Of a DNA stretch of 64,000 nt, positions 32,932 to 42,621 are shown one piece after another. The DNA comes from Lacibacter cauensis (GTDB taxonomy: Bacteria > Bacteroidota > Bacteroidia > Chitinophagales > Chitinophagaceae). The stretch spans positions 310,001 through 374,000 of the forward strand of contig NZ_VLLE01000003.1 of assembly GCF_007830055.1 (NCBI RefSeq). Direction: 5' to 3'. Below the pieces are notes generated by a model that worked only from the letters and a program-made list of their open reading frames with translations, had not been told where the DNA came from and ran no database searches. Position 1 is the first letter of the stretch. Each line of letters starts with the position of its first letter. Both the position numbers and the translations under genes were made by a program.

Positions 32932-34407
32932 ATGGATAGTAACTTACCTAAAGGTTGGATTGAAATTTCATTTACTGAATTGTTAGATGTGCAAGGAGGA
33001 ACTCAACCTCCTAAAAGCACTTTTATATATGTTCCAAAGAAAGATTACATAAGATTGCTACAAATTAGAGATTTTGGAGAAAAACCTCATCCAACATTTA
33101 TTCCCTTCAGAACACAATTAAAAACTTGCACGAAAGAAGACATACTTATTGCAAGATATGGAGCATCATTAGGGAGAATTGTAACAGGAATGGAAGGAGC
33201 TTACAATGTTGCTCTTGCTAAAGTTGTCATTCCCGAAGAAATTAATAAGAAATTTGTATATCATTTATTGAGGTCTGAAATATTTCAAAGACCTATACTG
33301 GCTAATGAAAGAAGTGCACAAGATGGTTTCAATAAAGATGACCTAGAGAGAATACAAATTCCTCTTCCACCACTTCCCGAACAGCAACGCATAGTTGAAA
33401 AGCTGGATGCATTGATGACCAGAATTAATAACAGCAAAGAAAGGCTGGAAAAAATACCAACACTGCTTAAAAATTTCCGTCAGTCTGTATTGGCTGATGC
33501 AGTAAATGGAGAGTTGACAAAGGAATGGAGGGAGGAGAATGATAATATAACCGAAGCAAAAACAAAAACTAATAAAAAAGAACGGAAGAATATACTTGAT
33601 GACAAGGTTGACGATTACGAGTTATTTGAATTGCCTGCTAAATGGAATTGGAAAACAATTTCAGATATATCAGACGTAAAAGGCGGTAAAAGAATTCCAA
33701 AAGGGCATCAGTTAGTTTCTTATGATACTGGCCTCCCATACATTAAAGCAGGAGATTTAAAGAAAGGAACAGTTATAAAAGATAAACTTGAATTTCTTTT
33801 ACCTGAAACACAAAAAATAATTAAGCGATATATAGTTTCAAAAGGGGATGTGTATATAACAAATGTAGGTGCGAAAATTGGTGACGCAGGTGTTATTCCA
33901 GATGATATGGATGGCGCAAATCTTACAGAGAATGCTTTAAAAATGTGTAACCTTGATGGAGTAATAAATCTTTATTTATCTATTTGGTTGCAGTCTCCAA
34001 TTGCACAAAGATTTATACAGAAAACAATTTTATCAGCAGCTCAAGGTAAGTTAGCACTGGGTAGAGTTGAAGTATTTCCGATTCCATTGCCACCAATCCA
34101 AGAGCAAAATGAAATCGTCCGAAAAGTAGAAGAATTATTTCATTTTGCTGACAGCATTGAAGCACGTTACCAAAAAGCCAAAGCGTGGTTTGATAAATTA
34201 CCACAGGCAATACTTGCGAAAGCATTTCGTGGAGAACTTGTGCCGCAGGATGAAAGTGATGAACCGGCAAGTGAATTATTGAAACGTATACAACAAGAAA
34301 AACATACTATTTCTAAACAGCCCAAAACTATTGCCCTCAAAGCCAAACGTAGGAAGAGTTATAAGATTGATGAGGATGAGGAGTTGAGGATGGTGGCGGA
34401 GGGGTAA
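32932..34407 (+). CDS. hsdS: Type I restriction-modification, S (specificity) subunit
   Basis: 491 residues from the ATG at 32932; the open frame begins at 32899. Two target-recognition domains, each followed by a conserved helix: first TRD about 8-155, with LPPLPEQQRIVEKLDALMTRI closing it; second TRD about 210-390, with IPLPPIQEQNEIVRKVEELFHFAD. The two halves define a bipartite DNA target. The C-terminus is basic. Ends 11 bp before the reverse-transcriptase gene, so the RT is likely on the hsd transcript. Confidence 0.93.
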   Translation: MDSNLPKGWIEISFTELLDVQGGTQPPKSTFIYVPKKDYIRLLQIRDFGEKPHPTFIPFRTQLKTCTKEDILIARYGASLGRIVTGMEGAYNVALAKVVIPEEINKKFVYHLLRSEIFQRPILANERSAQDGFNKDDLERIQIPLPPLPEQQRIVEKLDALMTRINNSKERLEKIPTLLKNFRQSVLADAVNGELTKEWREENDNITEAKTKTNKKERKNILDDKVDDYELFELPAKWNWKTISDISDVKGGKRIPKGHQLVSYDTGLPYIKAGDLKKGTVIKDKLEFLLPETQKIIKRYIVSKGDVYITNVGAKIGDAGVIPDDMDGANLTENALKMCNLDGVINLYLSIWLQSPIAQRFIQKTILSAAQGKLALGRVEVFPIPLPPIQEQNEIVRKVEELFHFADSIEARYQKAKAWFDKLPQAILAKAFRGELVPQDESDEPASELLKRIQQEKHTISKQPKTIALKAKRRKSYKIDEDEELRMVAEG

Positions 34408-34418
34408 AAAAGAACTAT

Positions 34419-37400
34419 ATGAATAACATCATGGATTTAACATTAGATGATTTACGTTTAGCATTCAGAAAAGCTAAAATTGATGCGTATTACGAAAATG
34501 GCGATAATAGCGTCAGGAAGTTTATTGATTATGAACTTCAGTTGGATAAAAACCTGAATAGTCTTTTACTGAATATTTTATTAGATCAAGCTGACAATGA
34601 TATTGAAAAAAGTGTAGGTTCTTTCACTTACATGATTAAATCAATAAAGCGAGACAAGGAGTCACTAACAAATTTTTATTATTCAAATGCTGATGAAGAT
34701 TGGAATAACCTTGAAAATGAGCAGATCGAAATTCAGTATAGAGTTATTGGACAACTTGAAGTAGAAATGCATGTAATTGCTTCACTATGGATAATGAAAA
34801 CAGGGCATAAACTGGAAAGACATTTAAGCGAGAATAGTTATGGTTGCAGGCTTAGGAGAACAAATCAAAAGGAGTGTTTTTTTAAACCAGGCTCAACGGA
34901 ATACAGCGAATTTGATAAGGGCAACTTCAGACCCTATTTTGTAGATTACAAAAGCTGGCAGAACAAAGGGATAGATACTCTGAAGCATGAAATTCGTAAC
35001 GGCAAAGATGTAATAGCCATTACACTGGACATTGAGAGGTTTTATCACAGGGTTAATCCTGATTTTATTAATTCTAAAGAGTTCCTTGATTTGATTGGGG
35101 AAGCTGATTTGTACAACGATCCTTACACAATCTTACTCCTTAAGAGGCTTGAAATATGGACAAAGAAAGTTATTGATGAAGGAATTTTTGATTTTGATAT
35201 GTTGAGAATTCGGCATTGTGGAATTCCTATTGGTTATAGTGCATCGAAGATAATTGCCAATCTTTTATTATTTGAATTTGACAAATTAATTGAAAAGCAT
35301 ATTGACCCGCCTTATTACGGACGATATGTTGATGATATTTTTTTAATTATTAACAATACAGGCGAAATCACCAATAGCGAAGATTTTTGGAATTTTATTC
35401 AAAAAAGAATTGGAACAGATAAAATAGAGAAAGTTATTGATGAGGATAACTATAAATTAAGTATATACTATAGTAAACAGAGCGAGGTTATTTTTTCTCC
35501 AAAAAAGCAAAGATTTTTTGTATTAGCCGGAAAAAGCGGCGAAGCATTTATTGAAAGCGTACAGGACTCTATTAATGAAAACAGTAGTGAATGGAGAATG
35601 TTACCTGATACAGATAAGGATCTGGAGGCGTTAACAAAAGAGATGGCTTCTCCAACAACCGATAGTTCGGAACACGTCAATTCAATCAGAAAGTCAGATG
35701 GATTAAGTATTCAACGCCTAAAATTCGCTTTGCATTTAAGAAACTTTGAAGCAATTGTTCACTCGCTAAATGCACATTACTGGAAAGACGGATTAACGAA
35801 ATTTCTTGATCTTTCACTTGATTTTGTAGTTACACCCTTGAATATTGATGTTTACCAAAAGTATTATGCAAGACTGGTAAGACTAGCTATTTTATCCTCA
35901 CGGATAGACTATGCAATCAAAATTATCAACAAAATAAATAATTCATTTGACCTGTTACAATCAAGAAGTGACAATGACGTCCAATTTGAATTATGCAGAA
36001 AGCATATTAATGAGACTTTAACGGAAGCAATTATAACGGGACTAAACCCAGATTTGTTGGCTGGTAAAAAATATGAGCAATATGAACCATTGTTTAAAAT
36101 GCTTAACCAGAGCAGTAATGAAATTGTAAAGTATCACAGATATGCGATCTACTCAGATTGGCATGTAGTTCCGTATAAACGTTTTTTAATTGATGATATT
36201 GAGTTTAGAAAAAGTGGATTGAAGCATGATAAATTTGTTTTAGATAGTGCGGTGCTAAGTAATAATAGCAAACTGTCTCATCAATTCAATTCATTACTTG
36301 AATTTTGGTATACTTACATTAAACGAACTAATGCTGGATTTCCCAGTGCTCTTTTTTATTACACCAGACCTTTTGATACACTTGAACTAACACTTCTATT
36401 TAGTGACTGGTTAACTAATGAATCGAAATTCGATCTACTGTTATTGCTTAATAGAATATTTGGCAACCCAGAAATTGAAGGCTACATAAAGAAACCCAGA
36501 CAGCATAAAGAACTTGCAAACTATTTGTATGTTGATATTAAAGCAGAGTATAAGACTATTGACAGATATTTTTGTTTGAGTAATTTTTATACGAGTGAGG
36601 ATAGCTGGATTGCAGATGTGAGAGATGATCATCAGGAGCCCGATACCGGTCGATTGCAAAGGCTTTATAGATTAATTAATAATGTGCTAAGGGTGAAGGA
36701 AAAGGAAATCGATTATATCGTATTTCCTGAATTGAGTTTGCCCAGAAGTGAAATTAGTTATGTTGCAAAAAAATTAAAAAACAAGGGTATCTCATTAATT
36801 GCGGGGGTTGGTTATCAAAAAAAAGAATTAAGAAATGAATTACAACCATTAAAAGGATCTGTATCAAATCAACTGATCTATATTTTAAATATTGGAAGTA
36901 GTGATAAAGAGCAACAAATCTCAATAATACAGGAAAAGGTATTTCCTGCCATACATGAAGAAAGTAATCTTATGCAAGTAGGAGGGAAAATTCTAATCCC
37001 TCATTCAGATAAGAAATACATTATTAATCATGACGGGTTATACTTATCGGGTCTAATTTGTAATGATGTTTTAAATATTAATAACCGATACCCGCTTAGA
37101 GGCGAAATAGATTGCCTTGTTTTAGTTGAATGGAATCCCGATACGGAAACATATGATGGCTTAATAAAAGCTACAGCAAATGATTTGCATTGTTTTGTTA
37201 TTCAAGTAAATGATCGATTGTATGGTGATACCAGAATACGAGCACCCTATAAGGAACACTATATGAGAGATGTGGTTAGAATAAAGGGAGGTGAAATTGA
37301 TTATTTTGTTGTGTCTAAGATTGAGGTGGAAAGTTTACGTGAATTTCAAAGAGATTTTCGATCCTCTCCAAAAGGAAAGTTTAAGCCTGTGCCTACTGGA

Positions 37401-37445
37401 TATGAAATATCAGATGAAAGAAGGCACTATAAACATAAGCAATGA
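34419..37445 (+). CDS. Defence-associated reverse transcriptase-nitrilase fusion (DRT class 1-type)
   Basis: 1008 residues. RT palm: motif A ITLDIERFY (201-209, Asp204), GIPIGYSAS (268-276, motif B-like) and motif C YVDD (303-306). About 430 residues of helix follow. The C-terminal ~250 residues are a carbon-nitrogen hydrolase (nitrilase) domain with an intact-looking triad: Glu771 in IVFPEL, Lys840 in IQEKVFP and Cys881 in LICND. RT-nitrilase fusions are known in the UG1/UG5/UG6 groups of defence-associated RTs (DRT class 1) and protect against phage. No group II intron or retron msr/msd is seen. Lies 11 bp after hsdS; its last 4 bases (ATGA) overlap the next gene. Confidence 0.9.
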   Translation: MNNIMDLTLDDLRLAFRKAKIDAYYENGDNSVRKFIDYELQLDKNLNSLLLNILLDQADNDIEKSVGSFTYMIKSIKRDKESLTNFYYSNADEDWNNLENEQIEIQYRVIGQLEVEMHVIASLWIMKTGHKLERHLSENSYGCRLRRTNQKECFFKPGSTEYSEFDKGNFRPYFVDYKSWQNKGIDTLKHEIRNGKDVIAITLDIERFYHRVNPDFINSKEFLDLIGEADLYNDPYTILLLKRLEIWTKKVIDEGIFDFDMLRIRHCGIPIGYSASKIIANLLLFEFDKLIEKHIDPPYYGRYVDDIFLIINNTGEITNSEDFWNFIQKRIGTDKIEKVIDEDNYKLSIYYSKQSEVIFSPKKQRFFVLAGKSGEAFIESVQDSINENSSEWRMLPDTDKDLEALTKEMASPTTDSSEHVNSIRKSDGLSIQRLKFALHLRNFEAIVHSLNAHYWKDGLTKFLDLSLDFVVTPLNIDVYQKYYARLVRLAILSSRIDYAIKIINKINNSFDLLQSRSDNDVQFELCRKHINETLTEAIITGLNPDLLAGKKYEQYEPLFKMLNQSSNEIVKYHRYAIYSDWHVVPYKRFLIDDIEFRKSGLKHDKFVLDSAVLSNNSKLSHQFNSLLEFWYTYIKRTNAGFPSALFYYTRPFDTLELTLLFSDWLTNESKFDLLLLLNRIFGNPEIEGYIKKPRQHKELANYLYVDIKAEYKTIDRYFCLSNFYTSEDSWIADVRDDHQEPDTGRLQRLYRLINNVLRVKEKEIDYIVFPELSLPRSEISYVAKKLKNKGISLIAGVGYQKKELRNELQPLKGSVSNQLIYILNIGSSDKEQQISIIQEKVFPAIHEESNLMQVGGKILIPHSDKKYIINHDGLYLSGLICNDVLNINNRYPLRGEIDCLVLVEWNPDTETYDGLIKATANDLHCFVIQVNDRLYGDTRIRAPYKEHYMRDVVRIKGGEIDYFVVSKIEVESLREFQRDFRSSPKGKFKPVPTGYEISDERRHYKHKQ

Positions 37446-38296
37446 AAACTTACGGAAAAACAATTCGATTATTCCTAAGCGAAGGTACACCAAACGGACT
37501 AACAACTGCCGAACTTAGTAATTGGACAGGCCTTGGTATAAAAGTACCCCGCATAAAAGTAAAGGATAGCAGCAAGCGCCCTGAGTTTCAAAAGCCAGGT
37601 ATTTACATTCTCTTGGGAAAAGATGAAGCAAATAATGAAGCTGCCTATATTGGTGAGGCGGAAGTTATTGCAGACCGTTTAAATAGCCATCTTGCAACGA
37701 AAGAGTTCTGGAATGAAGTCGTCTTCTTTACAAGTAAGGATAAGTATCTAAACAAAGCGAGTGTAAAATATTTAGAGCATCGTTTACATGATACGGCCAT
37801 TAAAGCCGAACGAGTAAAGCTTTTAAACGGTAATACGCCAACACGATCTGAGCTGTCGGAAGCAGAGCAAGCAGAGCTTGAAGAGTTTCTTTCAAATATT
37901 AAACTGCTTACTTCCACTCTTGGTCATAAATTGTTTGAAGCGATTGAAGACACGTTGGAAACAACTGCAGATAACGTAACTCAACTTTTTTACTGTAAAA
38001 ATGCAGCCGGAGCCAATGCAACAGGCAGTCCATCTACCGAAGGGTTTATTGTATTTAAAGATTCCTTGTTTCTGAAAGAACATATGACCTCAGTTAACGA
38101 AAGTATACGACTTGAAAAGGCCAAGATGATAGAGGATGGTTACTTTAGTATTGAAGGTGAGTTGTTGCGTTTAACCCGTCATTATACGTTTACCTCATCT
38201 TCCCGTGCAGCTGCGATGGTATTGGGGCGTTCATCGAACGGGCGGACAGAATGGAAAACAGAAAAGGGGGTAATGTTAAAACAACTGGAAGAATAA
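37442..38296 (+). CDS. GIY-YIG nuclease family protein with DUF4357-like C-terminus
   Basis: 284 residues. GIY-YIG core: GIY (53-55), YIG (69-71), Arg79 in ADRLNSHL, with KYLEHRLHD further on. A C-terminal DUF4357-like segment (about 225-280; LTRHYTFTSSSRAAAMVLGRSSNGRTEWKTEKG). This combination is frequent in Bacteroidota and often sits beside restriction systems. Starts with ATGA overlap with the RT gene, indicating translational coupling. Confidence 0.88.
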   Translation: MKTYGKTIRLFLSEGTPNGLTTAELSNWTGLGIKVPRIKVKDSSKRPEFQKPGIYILLGKDEANNEAAYIGEAEVIADRLNSHLATKEFWNEVVFFTSKDKYLNKASVKYLEHRLHDTAIKAERVKLLNGNTPTRSELSEAEQAELEEFLSNIKLLTSTLGHKLFEAIEDTLETTADNVTQLFYCKNAAGANATGSPSTEGFIVFKDSLFLKEHMTSVNESIRLEKAKMIEDGYFSIEGELLRLTRHYTFTSSSRAAAMVLGRSSNGRTEWKTEKGVMLKQLEE

Positions 38297-38305
38297 TTAC
38301 ACGCT

Positions 38306-38962
38306 ATGATACCTAAGGAAATCACTAAACAAAACATACTGCAGGCTATTCACTATATTGATCAATATGGTGTACCCAAAATGCGTGTTTCTAAAGATTG
38401 GGATTTGATTTATAAAGACAGAGCCTATCCTCCCAAATACCTTATCTCTATTGCAAATTTATTTTCTAGAAACAAAGTGTTCTGGTCGCATGATAAGTTT
38501 GTTTCTACCGCCGCAGTTCGATTTTTGAAACGAGATTTCATTGTTATTCGACGAAGCGATCGTTTAGACAACTATGCCAATAAAAAGGGTACAATTTCTG
38601 AACGCTTATTTAGTGCGCTTGAAACATTAAGTGCAGATGCCCCTAAGACTAAAAAAATCCTTGTTGAACAAACCATACGAAACGATTCACCTATTATCAA
38701 AGCGTTAAAGCAAAAGCATCATTACAAATGCCAGTTTCCAAATTGCAATTCAATTATTAAAAAGGTAAATGGTGATTTGTATGTTGAGGTAGCCCATATT
38801 AAAGCTGTACATAAAGGCGGTAAAAGTGTAGCAGGCAACTTGTTAGTATTATGCCCCAATCATCATAAAGAATTTGATTATGGCGCACGGGAGATAGAGG
38901 TAATTAGTGCAAAAGAAGTTAAGGGAAGTTTAAACGGGAAAAAATTTCATATTCTTTTTTAA
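38306..38962 (+). CDS. HNH endonuclease
   Basis: 218 residues. The HNH/zinc region: Cys142..Cys147 (YKCQFPNCNSI), His164 in VEVAHIKAVHKGG, Asn178 in GNLLVLCPNHHKEFD with Cys183 and His186/His187. The N-terminal ~85 residues (PKEITKQNILQAIHYID ... FWSHDKFVSTAAVRFLKRDF) resemble the recognition domain found on restriction-type HNH proteins. Starts 9 bp after the GIY-YIG gene. Confidence 0.88.
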   Translation: MIPKEITKQNILQAIHYIDQYGVPKMRVSKDWDLIYKDRAYPPKYLISIANLFSRNKVFWSHDKFVSTAAVRFLKRDFIVIRRSDRLDNYANKKGTISERLFSALETLSADAPKTKKILVEQTIRNDSPIIKALKQKHHYKCQFPNCNSIIKKVNGDLYVEVAHIKAVHKGGKSVAGNLLVLCPNHHKEFDYGAREIEVISAKEVKGSLNGKKFHILF

Positions 38963-38978
38963 TAAAAATCAAATAAAC

Positions 38979-39374
38979 ATGCCTGAAATTCAACCAAGCA
39001 GTACCGGGCTTTCCGGTGAGTATTTTGTAGCAGCCGAACTGTTACGCAGAGGTTTTAGTGTTGGTATTACCATGGGTAATGCCAAAGCCATTGATATCCT
39101 TGCAGAAAAAGATAATAAACAGTTCATTATCCAGGTTAAATCAATTTACAAGAAAAAGAATGTTGGCTGGCCAATGATGAAGGACAAAGTGAATATCAAT
39201 ATTCTTTATGTGTTTGTGAATCTTAACGGTGACAAAATGAGTACTCCCGATTATTTTATAGCTACAGGGAAGGAAGCTAAAGCTAAAGTAAAGCAATACA
39301 CAACGAGAGGTATTATTGATCTTTCAACTTTGAACAATGAAGATTACTTGGGGAGATGGGATAAGATAAAATAG
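38979..39374 (+). CDS. PD-(D/E)XK nuclease-like protein
   Basis: 131 residues. Motifs: Glu14 in GEYFVAAELLRRGFSV, Asp39 in KAIDILAE, and Gln52-Val-Lys54 in FIIQVKSI, the usual E...D...(E/Q)xK pattern of small restriction-like folds. The QxK variant is tolerated in the family. Starts 16 bp after the HNH gene. Confidence 0.75.
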   Translation: MPEIQPSSTGLSGEYFVAAELLRRGFSVGITMGNAKAIDILAEKDNKQFIIQVKSIYKKKNVGWPMMKDKVNINILYVFVNLNGDKMSTPDYFIATGKEAKAKVKQYTTRGIIDLSTLNNEDYLGRWDKIK

Positions 39375-39422
39375 TAGTCTATTATTTACACCTTTATACA
39401 AAATACAAGCAAACAAAAAACC

Positions 39423-40523
39423 ATGAATCCTAACATCTTTTATGTTGCTACCAGTGAATTATCGCATGACGCTTTTTTTACTTGGTTATTGCAATGGGCC
39501 GATCCAAAGCATTCTGATACGAATCAAGAACTTCATTTATTGGGGAAGAGCTTTATAAAACTATTGCTACATGATCAATTTGCGGAAGAGATTAATACTC
39601 TTTCATCTATAAAAGCAGTAAGGCAATGGAAAAATATTGACGTTTGGGTAGAGATATTTTGCAGTAATACAAAAATCCTTTTGATTGTTGAGAATAAAAC
39701 TTTTACAGTTGAGCATTCAAACCAATTACTACGTTATAAAGAAACTGGCGAAACGTTTTGTGCGGAACAGGGATTTGAGCTCTCGTGTGCCTATGTGAAA
39801 GTAGGTAGTGAAACAAAAAAGCTTATCACTGCTATTCAAGAAAAAGGATACAAAACGGTGCATCGTCAAGCGTTGTTACAATTCTTTTCAACAATGCATT
39901 GCAAACATCCATTGGTTGCTGACTACGTTAATTACCTGCAAAAATTAGAAGACACGCAAAATGAATACAAAACCAAAGCAGTTAAAGATTGGGATGGTGC
40001 ATGTTGGGTTGGATTCTACCAACATATTGAATCAATGATACCAGTAAATATGTGGCATTATGTAAATAATCCAGGAGGCGGATTCTGGAATTTATCTTTA
40101 AACTGGAAAACCTGGGATGATATTCCGGTGTACACTCAAATTGAAGAACGTAAGATTACTTTTAAAGTTGCATTATCTGAAAATGAAACAGGTTTAGAGG
40201 ATAATGAAATAGATAAAAATGCAGTACAAAATTTTATTCATGACAAGCTTTTGGCATTTGGAAAACAAAGTGGATTTGCTGAAGTAGAATATCCGCCATA
40301 CATGCAACACCGAGGAGCCTACCGGGCTATTGGTGTAATCAAGTCGGAAAATTGGTTGGGCGATCTAAGTGAACCTGTGGAATTAAATCAAACAATACTT
40401 TTTTTAAAGCGATTAGAATCGTTTTACGAAGCATTTGTTGATCATCTAAGGAGTTTTTCATATGAGCAATTCATAATAAAGCAGGAAGAGGTTAGTTTAA
40501 GAAAAGTTGCGAGTGAAGAATAG
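39423..40523 (+). CDS. PD-(D/E)XK nuclease superfamily protein
   Basis: 366 residues. N-terminal restriction-like domain: SELSHDAFFTWLLQWAD (11-27), NIDVWVEI (Asp73), IVENKTFT (Glu90-Asn-Lys92), then SNQLLRYKE, as in the PDDEXK_4 group. C-terminal half (about 175-366) is unassigned. Starts 48 bp after the previous stop. Confidence 0.82.
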   Translation: MNPNIFYVATSELSHDAFFTWLLQWADPKHSDTNQELHLLGKSFIKLLLHDQFAEEINTLSSIKAVRQWKNIDVWVEIFCSNTKILLIVENKTFTVEHSNQLLRYKETGETFCAEQGFELSCAYVKVGSETKKLITAIQEKGYKTVHRQALLQFFSTMHCKHPLVADYVNYLQKLEDTQNEYKTKAVKDWDGACWVGFYQHIESMIPVNMWHYVNNPGGGFWNLSLNWKTWDDIPVYTQIEERKITFKVALSENETGLEDNEIDKNAVQNFIHDKLLAFGKQSGFAEVEYPPYMQHRGAYRAIGVIKSENWLGDLSEPVELNQTILFLKRLESFYEAFVDHLRSFSYEQFIIKQEEVSLRKVASEE

Positions 40524-40679
40524 CGCTGAAATAAACTAGCTTGTTATTATGATTATCCGGAACGATGTGATCTTTTGTTGCGTTTCCTTTTTAGTTAAAT
40601 ATAGGTCGGGGGCATTTACATATCAAGGATGATGATTTGCTTTTCGTTTCACGCATCAACAATAACACGTAACAATTCA

Positions 40680-41765
40680 ATGTGCAAGGTTCATAATTCT
40701 ATTGGCAGCTTAACCGCTGTGAAATCGCACTTAAAGCGGAACAATATTCATGACTTTACCTCTTTAAAAGAAGTATTGGATTTTCAGCATAACTTTTCGG
40801 CTTTAAGAAATCAAATCATTTCCAATCATGAGCAATTCATTGAGCAGGAAAAGGCTATACTTGATGCAGACATTTTACAGTTAGACAAAGCTATTCAGGC
40901 GAACAGAGCTTACTTTGAGAACTATTTACGTAAGGAGATTGAAGACATTAAACAAAAGCTAAACGGCTTATCAACTCCGGGCCAGTTTAATTATATCAAG
41001 CAAATTGTGAACTATGTAAAACAAAGGTCCTATAAAAAGAAAATTGAGGATTTGGAATTCAATCTGGATTTTAATGTAAACGACTCTGTCAGCGAATTAG
41101 TTCAACAATATCAAGATAAAATGAATCGTTCTCATTTTATCAGTTCCAATTTCAGAGGCGCTGTTAACGAGAGCAGTTCAAGCGAACTTACGCAGCTTGA
41201 AAAGAAGCTACGAGTAATTGATGAAGTAAAAAACTCCATTTATGGTGCATTGGGAGAACATAAGGTCGTTAAAGAATTAGAAAGTCTATCAGACGAAAAT
41301 ATTTTGATCAATGATTTTGCTTTAACCTTTCAGCCAGCTATTTATAACCGGCAAGAAAACGATTATATAAAGACCATTCAAATTGACCACTTGCTTATAA
41401 CAACTTCGGGCATCTTTCTGATTGAGACAAAAAACTGGAGTGAAAAGTCATTGAACAGATTGGATTTGCGATCTCCTGTACAACAAGTAAAAAGAACAAA
41501 TTTCGCTCTCTTCAGACTATTGACTGAAGGTATTGCCAGCCATAAATTTAAGCTTAATCAACATCATTGGGGAGACCGGAAAATACCCATCAGAAATCTG
41601 ATTGTATTGACCAATTCAAAGCCAAACGAGGAATTTCAGTATGTAAAGATTTTGACTTTGGATGAGCTACTTAGCTATGTGAAGTATTTCAAGCCTGTGT
41701 TTTCGAGTAAAGAAACAGAAGCCATTTCAACTTACCTGTTAGGGTTGAACGAGCGGAAGCGCTAA
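40680..41765 (+). CDS. NERD-domain (nuclease-related) protein
   Basis: 361 residues from the ATG at 40680 (frame open to 40629; the 40680 start gives MCKVHNSIGSLTAVKSHL, the familiar beginning). Long coiled-coil-like helix (about 45-190), then NERD: GALGEHKVVKELESL, FALTFQPA, IDHLLITTSGIFLIETKNWS and LRSPVQQVKRTN, a restriction-like fold. NERD proteins are thought to act on DNA in repair or defence. Last gene of the island; a 156-bp gap precedes it. Confidence 0.82.
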   Translation: MCKVHNSIGSLTAVKSHLKRNNIHDFTSLKEVLDFQHNFSALRNQIISNHEQFIEQEKAILDADILQLDKAIQANRAYFENYLRKEIEDIKQKLNGLSTPGQFNYIKQIVNYVKQRSYKKKIEDLEFNLDFNVNDSVSELVQQYQDKMNRSHFISSNFRGAVNESSSSELTQLEKKLRVIDEVKNSIYGALGEHKVVKELESLSDENILINDFALTFQPAIYNRQENDYIKTIQIDHLLITTSGIFLIETKNWSEKSLNRLDLRSPVQQVKRTNFALFRLLTEGIASHKFKLNQHHWGDRKIPIRNLIVLTNSKPNEEFQYVKILTLDELLSYVKYFKPVFSSKETEAISTYLLGLNERKR

Positions 41766-41809
41766 ACGCTAAGAAGAAGATGATGACTATAATGAGGCTA
41801 CTTATAGTT

Positions 41810-41866
41810 GAGATTGCTTCGGCGCAAAACAGCACACAGACCTTTCCCCTCGCAATGACGGGTGCT
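41810..41866. repeat. GATTGCTTCG...CTCGCAATGACGG dispersed element
   Basis: The words GAGATTGCTTCGGCG and CCCCTCGCAATGACGG match the arms of a common Bacteroidota intergenic element (GATTGCTTCG with CGAAGCAATC/TCGCAATGACG). A poorer copy lies at 43807-43843. Confidence 0.5.
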
Positions 41867-41874
41867 AATAGCGA

Positions 41875-42414
41875 TTAAAGCTGAATATACTGAGCAGGTA
41901 CGTGATCGGTTAACCATACTCCGTTATCGGATAAGAAGAAGGCGTAACTATCGGCATGCATTGCAGCGGCGTTGATTATTAAGATGACCGGCTTTCCTCT
42001 CCTGCTGCCTACTTTGGTTGCGGTTTCTTGATTGTTACTTAAATGCACATGCTGACGGCTCATTTTCTTTAGCCCTTCTTTTTGGATTGCTTCCATAAAT
42101 GCCTGAACAGTTCCGTGATACAGGAACTGCGGTGGTTGCATTTCTTTTAAATTCAATTCTACTTCCACACTATGCCCCTGGCTTGCACGGATCATGGTTT
42201 TATCCTCATTAAAAGCAAAGCGTTTTTTATCGTTTGTTTCAACGATATGGTTCAAGGTTTCACTATCTAATGCTGTATTGTGTTGATTGATTTTGCTGAT
42301 GAGCTCCTGTACATTGGCCCAGCCGTTTTCGTTTAGTTGTAGGCCGATGGTTTCGGGCTTGTGACGAAGGATGAGGCTGAGAAATTTGCTGAGATGTTTC
42401 AGGTTTTTTTCCAT
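41875..42414 (-). CDS. kptA: RNA 2'-phosphotransferase, Tpt1/KptA family
   Basis: 179 residues. KptA features: LSKFLSLILRHKPETIGL (8-25), KTMIRASQGHSVEV, FLYHGT (about 97-102), RQHVHLSNN and SDNGVWLTDHVPAQY. The enzyme transfers a 2'-phosphate from RNA to NAD; its role in bacteria is unclear. A short leader is likely since TAAATTTG (TAnnTTTG) lies 14 bp before the ATG. Upstream gap 42415-42621 holds nothing notable. Confidence 0.92.
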   Translation of the reverse strand: MEKNLKHLSKFLSLILRHKPETIGLQLNENGWANVQELISKINQHNTALDSETLNHIVETNDKKRFAFNEDKTMIRASQGHSVEVELNLKEMQPPQFLYHGTVQAFMEAIQKEGLKKMSRQHVHLSNNQETATKVGSRRGKPVILIINAAAMHADSYAFFLSDNGVWLTDHVPAQYIQL

Positions 42415-42621
42415 GGTTTATGGTTTGCAAATTTAAACCGTATGGTTACACAAATGCACGTGAACTTGAAGCAAGATAGATGTTGTTATTGGATGCGTTC
42501 ATAATGCAATTCAAATCTAAAGGATACAATTTGTACCTATTGGATAATGAAGAAGAGGTTGTCAATTGTTCAGACCAGCGGAGCCGGGCCGACCGGAGGG
42601 GTATAGGTTAGGCCGAAGCAG

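Noticed and set aside
34419-37445. Group II intron or retron for the reverse transcriptase
   Set aside because: No maturase/HNH intron domain, no intron RNA ends, no msr/msd-like inverted repeats nearby; a C-terminal nitrilase domain instead.
27333-41765. Prophage
   Set aside because: No integrase, capsid, tail or terminase genes; the nuclease genes are typical of defence islands.
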